A stretch of DNA of 64,000 bases from Zobellia nedashkovskayae (GCF_015330125.1 NZ_JADDXR010000002.1:2108001-2172000); one strand, 5' to 3'; shown: positions 44,898 through 53,714, counted from the first letter of the stretch. Translations and numbers: made by a program. The notes: generated from the letters alone by a model not told the origin.

Positions 44898-45926
44898 TTA
44901 TAGAGACGCAGCTACCATATTTTGCTTGTCTTTATACTGCTTAGGGCTACAGTTATATTTGTTTCTGAATATTTTTGAAAAGTAGCTACGGCTTGTGAAA
45001 CCAATACTATATACTACTTCAGAAATGTTCAAATCTGTGTTTTTAATAAGTTCTTCGGCTTTTAAAATACGTACCTCTCTAATGTAATCTGTAACCGTAG
45101 TACCATGCATTAATTTAAAACCTTCTTGTAATTTACATGGAGATAATCCTGATTTACGACAAAGCTCCGAAATAGATAACTGTCTCTCTGGATAGTTGTT
45201 CACGAAATCTGAAATTTCTCTCACAGATTCCATTTCTCTCATATTTAAACTACCTGTTTGATTTTCTTGATTCTTAAGGTCATCTGTATGTTGTTGTACC
45301 TCTAGGGCCAAAATCATATGTATTAAACCTTCGATCAATAAGCTTCTTACGATACCTTGTTGTTTGATAGCCTTAAGTTGACTGATTTGATCGGCAATTT
45401 TTAGGTTATAAGAGCCAATATATATACTATTCTCTGCAGGCTTTCCATTTAAGATAAGTTCTTGCAGCCTATAGTTTAAACCGTTTTTCTTAGAAGTATC
45501 TCCGTGAGCTGCAGTTCTAACTACAATTAATGATGTCTTAACACGCACATCTTTTTGGAAGTAAAGAACATTATCAGAATTACTGGCGTTTGTTAAAATA
45601 CCCGTCTGAAAGTTCTCTAAAACATTCTTTTTAGTTTCATTATCAAAGCTATGTGCAATTCTACCAGCTGAGCAATATGCGAAACAAATTGGTGCATTTT
45701 CATCAGAACCTGTTTTTAGGGTAAAGTCTTCGTTAAACTCCATATCAAATTCTAAATAAGAAATACCACCTTTAAAAGTTATCCCTCTAATATGGCCTCT
45801 GCCTAATTCGTTATCAAGGGTTAAAATGTGTTCTTTAACATTTACTGAAAGTGAACCACCAAAATTTTGGTGAAGTTGTTGAAACATATTTTTAATAGCT
45901 GCAGATGATAGTGTGATAGTTTTCAT
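44898..45926 (-). CDS. AraC-family transcriptional regulator
   Basis: A 342-residue regulator. The C-terminal AraC DNA-binding domain (about residues 235-335) has both helix-turn-helices: SISELCRKSGLSPCKLQEGF and NISEVVYSIGFTSRSYFSKI, followed by FRNKYNCSPKQYK. The N-terminal 220 residues are beta-rich and cupin-like, with ICFAYCSAGRIAHSF in the middle, and should bind an effector I cannot name. It starts 43 bp after a small open frame on the same strand, which may share its promoter. Confidence 0.92.
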   Translation of the reverse strand: MKTITLSSAAIKNMFQQLHQNFGGSLSVNVKEHILTLDNELGRGHIRGITFKGGISYLEFDMEFNEDFTLKTGSDENAPICFAYCSAGRIAHSFDNETKKNVLENFQTGILTNASNSDNVLYFQKDVRVKTSLIVVRTAAHGDTSKKNGLNYRLQELILNGKPAENSIYIGSYNLKIADQISQLKAIKQQGIVRSLLIEGLIHMILALEVQQHTDDLKNQENQTGSLNMREMESVREISDFVNNYPERQLSISELCRKSGLSPCKLQEGFKLMHGTTVTDYIREVRILKAEELIKNTDLNISEVVYSIGFTSRSYFSKIFRNKYNCSPKQYKDKQNMVAASL

Positions 45927-45969
45927 AATGTGTTTTTTTAGGTTGTTAATTTCCTTTAACGGAAATTGA

Positions 45970-46116
45970 TTATGCTTTTAATGATTGATGATTAGAATTG
46001 GTCATCCCAATTATAAAGTTCTCTGGTGTCGCATCATTATTAGAATATTCATGAATAGGTCTTACACGACCGACTCTTGCCAGTTGCTCAGAGACTTGTT
46101 CAATTAAATTTTTCAT
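45970..46116 (-). CDS. Small protein upstream of the AraC-family gene (48 aa)
   Basis: A 48-residue frame starting MKNLIEQVSEQLARVGRVRP and ending NSNHQSLKA. The frame is open to an ATG at 46167, but the ATG at 46116 gives a better protein start and the same 88-bp distance to the upstream GCGACAAT element as seen elsewhere. It is soluble and I recognise no family. It could be a small regulator or a leader peptide for the AraC gene. Confidence 0.45.
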   Translation of the reverse strand: MKNLIEQVSEQLARVGRVRPIHEYSNNDATPENFIIGMTNSNHQSLKA

Positions 46117-46203
46117 AGATACCAGATTTATTATTTGTTCTGGTACAAAGATCGTGGGAGAGTGCACTTTTGGTGTTACACAATTATTGCTTTGTGTTAT
46201 AGA

Positions 46204-46211
46204 ATTGTCGC
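46204..46211 (-). promoter_or_regulatory. GCGACAAT element, site 1
   Basis: GCGACAAT in sense orientation, 88 bp before ATG 46116. The same 8-mer occurs at 51111 and 55345 and a one-mismatch form at 50409, each 60-90 bp before a start codon. Confidence 0.45.
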
Positions 46212-46271
46212 TTTAAGCGCAAAAAGGCGTTAAAATGTCCTAAAATTCAGCCTTAGGGATGTAATTCTCTT

Positions 46272-46297
46272 TTCCACCGCTTGTACAAGCGGTGGAA
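46272..46297. repeat. Perfect 12-2-12 palindrome after the histidine kinase gene
   Basis: TTCCACCGCTTG and CAAGCGGTGGAA flank TA. It begins 27 bp beyond the kinase stop codon. The stem is strong, but the minus-strand sequence after it (AAAGAGAATT) has no U tract. It may act as a terminator of the kinase operon without a U run, or as a binding site. Confidence 0.55.
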
Positions 46298-46323
46298 GAT
46301 TTCTATAAAAGGAGTAGTGGAAA

Positions 46324-49320
46324 CTAGGCGGGTAAGTAGAAAATGAATGCAGAACCTTTACCTACTTCACTAGTAGCGTATATAAATCCATGATGGTTCT
46401 CTACTATTTTTTTACAAATGGCAAGACCAATGCCAGTACCTGAATATTCTGATTTTTGGTGTAGCCTTTGAAATACTTCAAATATTTTATCTGAATGTTC
46501 AGTAGAGAAACCAATACCATTATCTATTACGGTTATCTTATAATAGTTGTTTGCCGTTTTAAAAAAGTTTTCTGGAATTTGCTTGGAATGCACTTTCTCT
46601 GCCTGGATGGTAATGGATGGCTTTACATCTGCTACCTTATATTTAAGAGCGTTAGATATAAGATTGTTCAATAGCTGCTCTAGCTGATAGGATACACCTC
46701 CTAGCTTAGGGAGGTCTTCACTCTTAATTATAGCGCCGGTACTCTCTATAGTAGAAGAGAGGTCTTCTTTTACCTTTTCTAATACCTCATTCAAATCTAT
46801 AAGCTCAAAATCTTCATGTTTTGAATCTATTCTGGAATACGTCAGTAAGTTCATAACTAAAGACTGCATACGAGAGGCAGCGTTTACCACCTTCTGAAAG
46901 TAGACACGACCTTTGTCCGACAGATTGTCTAATTCTGTGCTTTCTATGCGAGAAATAAACATTTGAGTCTTTCTAAGCGGCTCCTGCAAATCATGGCTAG
47001 CCACCCTGTTGAAAGATTCTAACTCTGCATTACTATGCTGTAACTGCATATTACTGGCGTGCAGTTTCTCTTCTGCAGCAATACTTAAAGAGATATCTTG
47101 GGCAACGCCAGACATAATTCGTCCATTATCTTTATAAATGAACTGGCCGTTTACTTTTAAATGTTTGATTTCTCCGCCTTTGCAGATAATTCGGTAGCGG
47201 TGTTCCTCTACGGTCAGCTGGTTCGTGGATTTTTCAATGCTCTGCTCATACATTTGTAAATCATCAGGATGTACAAATTCGGCAAACTGCTCTAATGACG
47301 CTTCAAATCCTTTAGGTTCGTAACCCAGCATTCGGTAAAAATTATCCGATAGTTCAATTTCATCAGTTCCCACATACCATACAAAGCTTCCTATTTTTGC
47401 AATTCTTTCGGCATCGGTAAGAATTGAGTTTTGAATAGAAAGTTCTTGGTTGAGCTCTATGACACGGTCCGAGTTTTGCTTTTCTTCAGTAACATCTACT
47501 ATAACACCTACCGATGCTTTTCTTCCATGTCTGATAAGTGCACGCCCATTAAGCTCTATGTGTTTTATATCTCCCTGTTTGGTAACGATGCGGTAGCCAG
47601 ATACTTTTGATTTGCCGTATTCAATGGTTTCCTCTCCTAACCGGTCATAGATTCCTATGTCATCGGGATGAACAAATCTGCGATAGCTATCAAAGGTTAT
47701 TTTGAAAGCATTGGGCTCGTATCCTAAGATGCGATAAAAATTATCTGAAATTGAGGCTTCGCCATTATCTAAATACCAAATATAACTACCTATGTTCGCT
47801 ACATTCTCCGCATCTATAAAAATTGAGTTTTGGGTCTCTAACTGCGTGTTTAGCTGTACCAGTTGGTTCGTTTTTTCTTTTTCCTCAGTAACTTCCCTAG
47901 TAGTAAGAGTTATTCCATCTCCTAATTTATTTGCTGTAGCACTAAACCATTTTTCATTTCCATCTATAGCGGAATAAGGAACTTCATACGAGGTGGGTAC
48001 ACCAGTTTCAACTACACCTGTTAAATAACCAAATATCTCAGATTCAAACACGGTCGGGAAAATTTCCGAAATGTTTTTGTTGGTGATTTCCTCCGGTAAA
48101 TCTCCGGTAATGGGAGAAATTTTATCGTTAATGAAGAGAATTTTAAAGTCTACGATTTTTCCGCTTTTGTCCCTGACACTCTCAAAGTTCATGACCACGT
48201 GAGAAATACTTCTAAAAATATTATTCAGAAAAGCACGGTTGTCCAATAATTTTAAGTTCTGCTCCTCTAACCGTTGGTTAAGTAACAGTTGTTCTTTTTT
48301 TGCTTTTTCTTCAGCAGTAGAATTACGAGCGGTAACCATAATTCCTTCCGCTAAGGGGGTTAGGAAAGATTTAAACCATAATTTTTCTCCTTTTGCAGAA
48401 ATTTCTCTGTCTAAGCTAATTTTTTCCTTTGCTTGAAAGCACTGAACTAGTTTTTGAAATTCGCCATTTATCATTAAAAAAGGAAAGACCTCAGATACGG
48501 GTTTGCCCATAATTTCATTAGGGTCAAGTCCTAAATAATCGCGGTTACATTCATTGGCGAAAATGATTTCAAAATCTATGATGTCCTTTTGTTTATCATA
48601 AATAGGCTCGTAATAATTGATGATGTTATCTGTGGTGGCGAGTACACTTCTAAGAAAATTTTCTGATTGGCGTATGCGTAACTTGTTTCGATATATTTTT
48701 AGAAAAGCCAATACAAAAACAAGAAGGGCAAAGAAAGCTAAAAGTAAAGAAGTAAACGGAGCAAGATATTTATTGGCGTTGTATTCTTCCCTTGTTTTTT
48801 TGATGGAAAGTCGCTCCTCGGCCAGCATTTGGTTTCTTATGTTCCTAATGCGGTACAGTGTAAAGTTGATGTCACTTTTCTTAGTTTTTTCGGACTCATT
48901 GAGTTCGCTAATTGCCTCATTGGGATGTTCTGCTAAGAGTTTGAGTTCGTTATGCAAGGTGTCCATGAGCTCCGTCATGGGAGCTAAACGAATCTGCTGA
49001 GAAGGATTATCCTGGGTTAGGTCTTGAAGTGTTTTTAGTATAGTTTCGCCTTCTTCAACATAATCAGCAAATACGGTGTTGTTCTCAGATGTATTTTGGA
49101 TTTGTGCTCTAAACTCTTCGGATTCCGCTAAAGTGGAATGGGTAGAGAGCTCACTAATGGCATTGTTGACTTGTAATGTATGCGCTACTTTTTCACCTAG
49201 ATTTTGCATGCGCATAATCTGATAGTAAGCCATACTGGCCGTAAACAGAATAATAACAAAAGCAACGAACAGTAAAGCTATGTAGGTCTTGGAAGAGGAA
49301 TATATTCGTTTGAAGTCCAT
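46324..49320 (-). CDS. Multi-PAS sensor histidine kinase
   Basis: A 998-residue hybrid-less histidine kinase. Two membrane helices (about 13-32 and 188-210) enclose a helical extracellular sensor of about 155 residues, CHASE3-like in plan. Four PAS domains follow near 220-335, 360-478, 498-612 and 632-745. The last two are near duplicates (SDNFYRILGYEP and SDNFYRMLGYEP; FVHPDD in both). The kinase core has the phospho-acceptor His776 in ASHDLQEPLRK, N box LLNNLISNALKYK near 883, and the glycine boxes DNGIGF (933) and GTGIGL (961). The core type resembles phytochrome-like kinases that pair with Rcp1-type regulators, as encoded 5 bp upstream here. Confidence 0.93.
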   Translation of the reverse strand: MDFKRIYSSSKTYIALLFVAFVIILFTASMAYYQIMRMQNLGEKVAHTLQVNNAISELSTHSTLAESEEFRAQIQNTSENNTVFADYVEEGETILKTLQDLTQDNPSQQIRLAPMTELMDTLHNELKLLAEHPNEAISELNESEKTKKSDINFTLYRIRNIRNQMLAEERLSIKKTREEYNANKYLAPFTSLLLAFFALLVFVLAFLKIYRNKLRIRQSENFLRSVLATTDNIINYYEPIYDKQKDIIDFEIIFANECNRDYLGLDPNEIMGKPVSEVFPFLMINGEFQKLVQCFQAKEKISLDREISAKGEKLWFKSFLTPLAEGIMVTARNSTAEEKAKKEQLLLNQRLEEQNLKLLDNRAFLNNIFRSISHVVMNFESVRDKSGKIVDFKILFINDKISPITGDLPEEITNKNISEIFPTVFESEIFGYLTGVVETGVPTSYEVPYSAIDGNEKWFSATANKLGDGITLTTREVTEEKEKTNQLVQLNTQLETQNSIFIDAENVANIGSYIWYLDNGEASISDNFYRILGYEPNAFKITFDSYRRFVHPDDIGIYDRLGEETIEYGKSKVSGYRIVTKQGDIKHIELNGRALIRHGRKASVGVIVDVTEEKQNSDRVIELNQELSIQNSILTDAERIAKIGSFVWYVGTDEIELSDNFYRMLGYEPKGFEASLEQFAEFVHPDDLQMYEQSIEKSTNQLTVEEHRYRIICKGGEIKHLKVNGQFIYKDNGRIMSGVAQDISLSIAAEEKLHASNMQLQHSNAELESFNRVASHDLQEPLRKTQMFISRIESTELDNLSDKGRVYFQKVVNAASRMQSLVMNLLTYSRIDSKHEDFELIDLNEVLEKVKEDLSSTIESTGAIIKSEDLPKLGGVSYQLEQLLNNLISNALKYKVADVKPSITIQAEKVHSKQIPENFFKTANNYYKITVIDNGIGFSTEHSDKIFEVFQRLHQKSEYSGTGIGLAICKKIVENHHGFIYATSEVGKGSAFIFYLPA

Positions 49321-49325
49321 AAGCT

Positions 49326-49772
49326 CTATATGCGAAATAGAAAGGTGTCCTTGTTAAGATTAGACGTGTGATACTGCCAATTTAACTGCAGCACTCGTTC
49401 TACAGAAGCTTGCAATTTAACAAAGTTATTGGGCTTATTTAGATAAATGTTTGCCCCATTCAGAAAAGTTTCCTCTACATCTTTTTCCGATGAGGAAGTA
49501 GAATATATGGCAATACATAGGTCTTTTAGGTCTGGATTCTCCCGTATCTCCTTTAGGCATTGCATACCATTTTTTATGGGCATGTTCAAATCTAGAAAAA
49601 TGAGATTGGGCAATACAACATTGGGTAAGGTTAGATAGTCCATCAATTCCTGCCCATGCTTAAAAAGTGATAATTTGGTCTTTATGCCAATTTCATCAAT
49701 AGCCTCACTAAAAAGCATTCTGTCATCTTCATCATCATCTGCCAAGGCAATGTTCAATAGTTTGGTGTCCAT
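49326..49772 (-). CDS. Single-domain response regulator (Rcp1-like)
   Basis: A 148-residue receiver domain without an output domain. ALADDDEDDRML supplies the acidic pocket near residues 10-18. FLDLNMPIKNG has the phospho-acceptor Asp near 60, IYSTSSSEKD the conserved Ser/Thr, and YLNKP the lysine near 113. Rcp1-type proteins relay phosphate from phytochrome-like kinases. It lies 5 bp upstream of the kinase gene and 9 bp after an AraC-family gene, so the three form one operon. Confidence 0.93.
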   Translation of the reverse strand: MDTKLLNIALADDDEDDRMLFSEAIDEIGIKTKLSLFKHGQELMDYLTLPNVVLPNLIFLDLNMPIKNGMQCLKEIRENPDLKDLCIAIYSTSSSEKDVEETFLNGANIYLNKPNNFVKLQASVERVLQLNWQYHTSNLNKDTFLFRI

Positions 49773-49781
49773 AGGTAAGCT

Positions 49782-50345
49782 TTACGTTTTGGGGTTAACG
49801 GTATAGTTAATCTTCTTTTTCATTATTCTCTGAAAACTACTTGGGGTAAGGCCGGTGGTTTTTTTAAATTGCCCGGACAAATGTGCTACACTACTGTAAT
49901 TGAGTTTAAAAGCAATTTCTGTAAGTGTAAGGTCTGTATTGCAGATCAACTCTTTTGCCAAGTCTACTTTACGTAAGATAATATAATTTTCAATTGAGGT
50001 ATAAGTGCTCTCCGAAAAAATAGAAGAGAGGTGTGCATAAGAGTAATGAAGATTGTCGGATAAATAGGTCGAAACCTTTATTGATTTTAAATCCTTGTCT
50101 TTTAAAAGTTCATCAATAGCATTCTTTATGCGTTCTACTAAAGTAATTTTTTGACTATCAAGAATTTCAATTCCATATCTTTTTAAAGAAGTTGCAAGAG
50201 AATTTCGTTGTTCGTCAGATAGACCGCCCTTAATTTTAACTTCACCCATACTACCTAAAGAATAGGTTATTTCAAAAGCATCAAGATGTTCCTTTAATAG
50301 GGTCTTGCAGGCTAGGTCAAAATCATATTTTACAAAGAAAGTCAT
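49782..50345 (-). CDS. Small AraC-type transcriptional regulator
   Basis: A 187-residue protein. Residues 1-65 form a beta-alpha-beta-type segment resembling heavy-metal-associated domains in order of elements (EITYSLGSMGEVKIKGGLSD) but without their cysteine pair. Residues 85-180 are an AraC helix-turn-helix region with TLTEIAFKLNYSSVAHLSGQ and FKKTTGLTPSSFQRIM. It is first in the operon with the response regulator and kinase, so it may be the transcriptional output or an auto-regulator. A GCGACAGT element lies 64 bp before its start. Confidence 0.85.
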   Translation of the reverse strand: MTFFVKYDFDLACKTLLKEHLDAFEITYSLGSMGEVKIKGGLSDEQRNSLATSLKRYGIEILDSQKITLVERIKNAIDELLKDKDLKSIKVSTYLSDNLHYSYAHLSSIFSESTYTSIENYIILRKVDLAKELICNTDLTLTEIAFKLNYSSVAHLSGQFKKTTGLTPSSFQRIMKKKINYTVNPKT

Positions 50346-50408
50346 ATTTAAAATTACAGTATAAATGAATCAATTTAGGTATATGAAAGATATGTACTTT
50401 ATTTTAAA

Positions 50409-50416
50409 ACTGTCGC
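50409..50416 (-). promoter_or_regulatory. GCGACAAT-like element, site 2 (one mismatch)
   Basis: GCGACAGT in sense orientation 64 bp before the start of the small AraC-type gene. About 18 bp further downstream is TATCTTTC, a weak -7-like sequence. Confidence 0.4.
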
Positions 50417-50589
50417 CTTAAAACCAGTTGCCAATTAAAAGCATAACATATTACGATTTTTTGTTCGTGTTTGGTTCTTTTAGATTAAACAAAAAATAAA
50501 AAGCATAGATGAAATCTGTATTTTATGAAGATAAAATAGGTAGTTTTTGTTCGTTCAACTAATGCTAAACTTGGGCAGGTATATAAAAA

Positions 50590-50621
50590 GATTGGGCGTT
50601 CCCATATGGAAACGCCCAATC
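50590..50621 (-). terminator. Rho-independent terminator
   Basis: GATTGGGCGTT and AACGCCCAATC flank a short loop. On the minus strand TTTTTATAT follows. It ends the DUF1328-lipoprotein operon 24 bp after the stop at 50645. Confidence 0.88.
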
Positions 50622-50644
50622 TAACAATCAACCAAACTTTAATC

Positions 50645-50836
50645 TTAATTATCGTCTACGGCATCTTCAATACCGTCCTCAACGTCTTCGGCGCCTTCTT
50701 CTATGGCATCTCCTGTATCGTCAATTGCGTCTTCTATTTTGTCTCCAGTATCCTTTGGTTCATCTCTACAGCTTGTTAGCGTAGATACAGATGCGGTCAT
50801 CAAGACAAATAGCATTAAATATAGTGTGCGTTTCAT
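50645..50836 (-). CDS. Small acidic lipoprotein
   Basis: A 63-residue lipoprotein precursor. The signal peptide ends in STLTSC with Cys23. The mature part is about 40 residues, almost entirely Asp, Glu, Gly, Ala and Ile in repeats such as DAIDDTGDAIEEGAEDVEDG. It is similar in style to small acidic, stress-induced lipoproteins; its function is unknown. It lies 27 bp after the DUF1328 gene and before a strong terminator. Confidence 0.8.
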   Translation of the reverse strand: MKRTLYLMLFVLMTASVSTLTSCRDEPKDTGDKIEDAIDDTGDAIEEGAEDVEDGIEDAVDDN

Positions 50837-50863
50837 ATGTTTAGAGTTTTTGAATTAATAAAA

Positions 50864-51025
50864 TTATACGGTCTTCTTTCCGGTGAATAATGAAATCACG
50901 AAAAGGATTAGAAAAATAAAGAATAATACTTTGGCGATACTTGCAGCTCCAGCTGCTATTCCACCAAATCCAAATATTGCGGCTATAATTGCCAAGATTA
51001 CAAAAGTGACTGTCCAACGTAACAT
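50864..51025 (-). CDS. DUF1328 (YtjA-like) small membrane protein
   Basis: A 53-residue protein from ATG 51025 to TAA. It starts [20 protein letters not shown], continues with [18 protein letters not shown], and ends SLFTGKKTV. This is the full DUF1328/YtjA pattern with two membrane helices. Members are widely associated with envelope or osmotic stress, but their mechanism is unknown. It is first in an operon with the small acidic lipoprotein, with a GCGACAAT element 86 bp upstream. Confidence 0.92.
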   Translation of the reverse strand: MLRWTVTFVILAIIAAIFGFGGIAAGAASIAKVLFFIFLILFVISLFTGKKTV

Positions 51026-51110
51026 AGTATGTAGTTTTTAGATTAGTAATTTTTAGTGTCGTACTTATCCGACTGCTATATTACAAAGATGCAGTATGTT
51101 CAGGGTTTCG

Positions 51111-51118
51111 ATTGTCGC
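51111..51118 (-). promoter_or_regulatory. GCGACAAT element, site 3
   Basis: GCGACAAT in sense orientation 86 bp before the DUF1328 start codon. About 21 bp after GCGACA is CATCTTTG, one base from the -7 consensus TAnnTTTG. Confidence 0.5.
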
Positions 51119-51192
51119 AATAAATTTATATTTTACCTTTAAACAACAGGGGTGACGGCTAAAATATGGTTAGTATATAAGCTGGTTAGTGG

Positions 51193-51933
51193 TTAATTAC
51201 TTAGATTTATGCTGTTACTGTACAATAGATCATGTAACGTGGTTGGAAGAAAATCTTCTCTGTCTAAACCAGATAAATTTTCAGTAGCATCAGTATGCAA
51301 ATTTTCGAAAAAATCTTCTGAAACCGGCTCAGCTTTCAGGTTACTTGTAGCTGCAGCGGTATTTATTTCACGGACCGAAATCTTATGGTCTAACCAATCT
51401 TTTTGTTGATAACTAGGAACCACAATTGGCATTTGGTCGCCAATATTATGGACTTCTGTAATGGTTCTATTGGCCTTATCTGTTATGAGGGAACTAGTTA
51501 TAAAGCCATCTTCTAACTCATTGTAAATACCAACAAGACTAAATGGCTCGCCAGATTTTTGAGTCATATGAAAAAAGAGTAGTTCTCCATCTGAGATAAA
51601 GGTGGTAAAAAAACCAGTTACGAGTATGAGGCATCGATCGGTATCATCAGTATGGGCGTACCACGGTTTTGTCTGTAAAGAGGCTAACGGTATGGTTAAC
51701 GTATTTACATGTTTTTGAAAATTTGCCCAATCTCCCTGGAATTTCTTAGGTAGAATTCCCCAGATAGATGTAGATATAGTATTTTGCTGTTTTGAGGTTA
51801 TAATGGGTACGGTACTTTCTTCAAGCCCGTTTATAATTTGTCTAGGTCTATAGATGTCAGGAAATTGAAAAAGGGCGCCGTAGGTTTCTTCAATCTGCTG
51901 TCTATCTGCCCTAATGGATAATTTATTGAACAT
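51193..51933 (-). CDS. SRAP-family protein lacking catalytic cysteine
   Basis: A 246-residue protein with the layout of SOS-response-associated peptidases (YedK/HMCES), which bind abasic single-stranded DNA through Cys2. Visible family features are SIWGILP, RCLILVTGFFTTF (normally RCLIPADGFYEW), FSLVGIYNE, SSLITDKAN and VHNIGDQMPIVV. The start is MFNKLS rather than MCGR, so Cys2 is absent. The glutamate of GFYEW is also replaced. The asparagine in VNTLT and the histidine are kept. Covalent abasic-site trapping should be impossible. It could still bind DNA non-covalently, or have another role. Confidence 0.8.
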   Translation of the reverse strand: MFNKLSIRADRQQIEETYGALFQFPDIYRPRQIINGLEESTVPIITSKQQNTISTSIWGILPKKFQGDWANFQKHVNTLTIPLASLQTKPWYAHTDDTDRCLILVTGFFTTFISDGELLFFHMTQKSGEPFSLVGIYNELEDGFITSSLITDKANRTITEVHNIGDQMPIVVPSYQQKDWLDHKISVREINTAAATSNLKAEPVSEDFFENLHTDATENLSGLDREDFLPTTLHDLLYSNSINLSN

Positions 51934-51963
51934 AGGTATCTTTCTATAGTTAGTGAAATATAA

Positions 51964-51989
51964 AAAAGGGATGCATTTGCATCCCTTTT
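51964..51989. terminator. Terminator after the DUF2383 gene
   Basis: AAAAGGGATGCA and TGCATCCCTTTT form a perfect 12-bp stem with a 2-base centre. On the minus strand, T residues follow. It lies 18 bp beyond the DUF2383 stop codon and before the SRAP start. Confidence 0.85.
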
Positions 51990-52007
51990 AATTTTTCTGT
52001 ACTACTT

Positions 52008-52457
52008 CTACAGTACGTCTTCCAATCTTTTGATGCTGCTAAGATCAGTACTTATTTTGTTCATCTGCTTGGTAAGCAGTGTAACAGTTGTAGTTGGTAA
52101 AGAAACTTCGTTTAGAACCTCTTTATACTCTTCTACCGCAGCTTTTTCTCCAGTAATGGATTCTTCCAACATAGCTTCGTCATTGTCTGCGCTAAACCAA
52201 GCTTTTACATCCATCCATCCACGGTGCATTGCTCCGGTGGCACTTCCTCCTTTGTCAAAATCTTGTCCATAACGCACAATTTCAGATTTTAGGTCATGTC
52301 CAAACGTATAACGCTCATCTGCCTTACGACTAAAAAATGTTTTCAGATCGGTACTTTTAGCATGTTCTGCCGCCTTTTTAAAGCCTTTTTCTGCATCGTA
52401 TGTTTTTTCTAATATATTATTCAATTTTGTCTGTACTTCTTCACTGTATGTACTCAT
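52008..52457 (-). CDS. DUF2383 (PA2169-like) four-helix-bundle protein
   Basis: A 149-residue protein of the PA2169/DUF2383 family: KLNNILEKTYDAEKGFKKAA, KADERYTFGHDLKSEI, MHRGWMDVKAWFSADNDEAM and SITGEKAAVEEYKEVL. The fold is a ferritin-like helix bundle. The family is found with Dps and YciE-type proteins in stress-related sets, and its activity is not known. It is transcribed alone and ends in a strong terminator. Confidence 0.92.
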   Translation of the reverse strand: MSTYSEEVQTKLNNILEKTYDAEKGFKKAAEHAKSTDLKTFFSRKADERYTFGHDLKSEIVRYGQDFDKGGSATGAMHRGWMDVKAWFSADNDEAMLEESITGEKAAVEEYKEVLNEVSLPTTTVTLLTKQMNKISTDLSSIKRLEDVL

Positions 52458-52643
52458 AATAATTTCAATTTAAATGAGCGGCAACTTGTTTTTGGGGGAT
52501 GCGTGCCGCATAGCATCTTACTTACTGATAGTAAATTTACAAGGATGTCTTTGTTAGTCTTTATCTGAAAAAATCAATTATTGATGCAATCCGTAAAGTG
52601 CAGATTTAAAAGGCGTGTAGCTATGTTTTAATGTAAAAGACCT

Positions 52644-53714
52644 TTAAAACTGGGGAGTGTACTGCTCAAAGAGCTCAAGCATGACCATTTCTGAAGTAGA
52701 GAAATGTTCGGATTTAGAATTACTTTTATCCGTCTTGTCGAACCACTCTTTTAAGGACCCGTCTTCATAAGAAGTAACCAAAACGGGATGAACATAATAT
52801 TTACGACATACGTTTCTTGTGTTTCCCAGTGCAGCGGCGGCGGCATCAAAACCTACGAGCAGATTTTTTTTGGTTTCCTTTTGGCTTTCGGCAAGGCCTA
52901 GATCTAGTAACGTATCAAAAAACACTACCGATGCGGCCCATGTTCTAAAATCTTTAGCGGTAAAAAATTCTCCGCTTATATCGTGTAAATACTCATTTAC
53001 CATAGAACTGTCTACAGATTGTTTGTCGCCATCTTCGTCATAGTATTGAAAAAGCTCCCAACCCGGTATGTCCTCACAACGGCTAATAAGCCGCATCAGT
53101 TTTTTGTTGCGAACTGTAACGGAGTGCTTCTTGCCCTTTTTACCTACAAACTCAAACTTAATATTGTTCTTAAAAACCTCTACATGCCTTTTGCGCATGG
53201 TAGAAAGTCCGTATGATTTGTTGCGTTTTGCATACTGCTCGTTGCCAATACGTATATGGGTTTCATCCATTAATTTAATGATAAGGGCGACAACCTTTTC
53301 TTTTGACCATTTCTTTAGAGAAAGGTCTTTTTCTACCTGTGCTCTAATAAGGGGAATCTTTTTTCCAAACAAGGCCATTTTATAGAACTTGGTCTGCTTT
53401 CTAATTTTTACCCATGTAGGGTGATACCGGTATTGTTTTCTATTCTTAAGGTCTTTGCCAACTGCTTGTAAGTGGCCGTTAGATAAGTCAGTGATTTTTA
53501 CATCCTCCCATGCAGGGGGTAGAACTAAGCTGGTAATGCGCTCTAGTTCTTGTTTGTCCGTTACGGGTTTCTGTTTGTAGTGGTAGATGAAACTCTTTCC
53601 TTTTCTAAGGCGAGAGATTGGCATTTTCCCATTATCAATATATACCAAATTGAGATTTTCGATAGCCAATTCAGGTGCTCTCAATAACTGACTTAATAGT
53701 TTCTCTTTGGTCAT
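52644..53714 (-). CDS. DNA topoisomerase IB (poxvirus-type)
   Basis: A type IB topoisomerase of about 356 residues from ATG 53714. The frame is open to 53795, adding 27 unlikely residues. Counting from 53795, catalytic residues are Arg182 in IRIGNEQYA, Arg284 in KDFRTWAA, and the nucleophile Tyr334 in CRKYYVHP. The N-terminal DNA-binding part has FIYHYKQKPVTD and LPPAWEDVKI. It relaxes supercoils through a 3'-phosphotyrosyl link. Such small bacterial enzymes often sit in stress-gene regions. It ends 170 bp before the DUF2383 gene. Confidence 0.9.
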   Translation of the reverse strand: MTKEKLLSQLLRAPELAIENLNLVYIDNGKMPISRLRKGKSFIYHYKQKPVTDKQELERITSLVLPPAWEDVKITDLSNGHLQAVGKDLKNRKQYRYHPTWVKIRKQTKFYKMALFGKKIPLIRAQVEKDLSLKKWSKEKVVALIIKLMDETHIRIGNEQYAKRNKSYGLSTMRKRHVEVFKNNIKFEFVGKKGKKHSVTVRNKKLMRLISRCEDIPGWELFQYYDEDGDKQSVDSSMVNEYLHDISGEFFTAKDFRTWAASVVFFDTLLDLGLAESQKETKKNLLVGFDAAAAALGNTRNVCRKYYVHPVLVTSYEDGSLKEWFDKTDKSNSKSEHFSTSEMVMLELFEQYTPQF

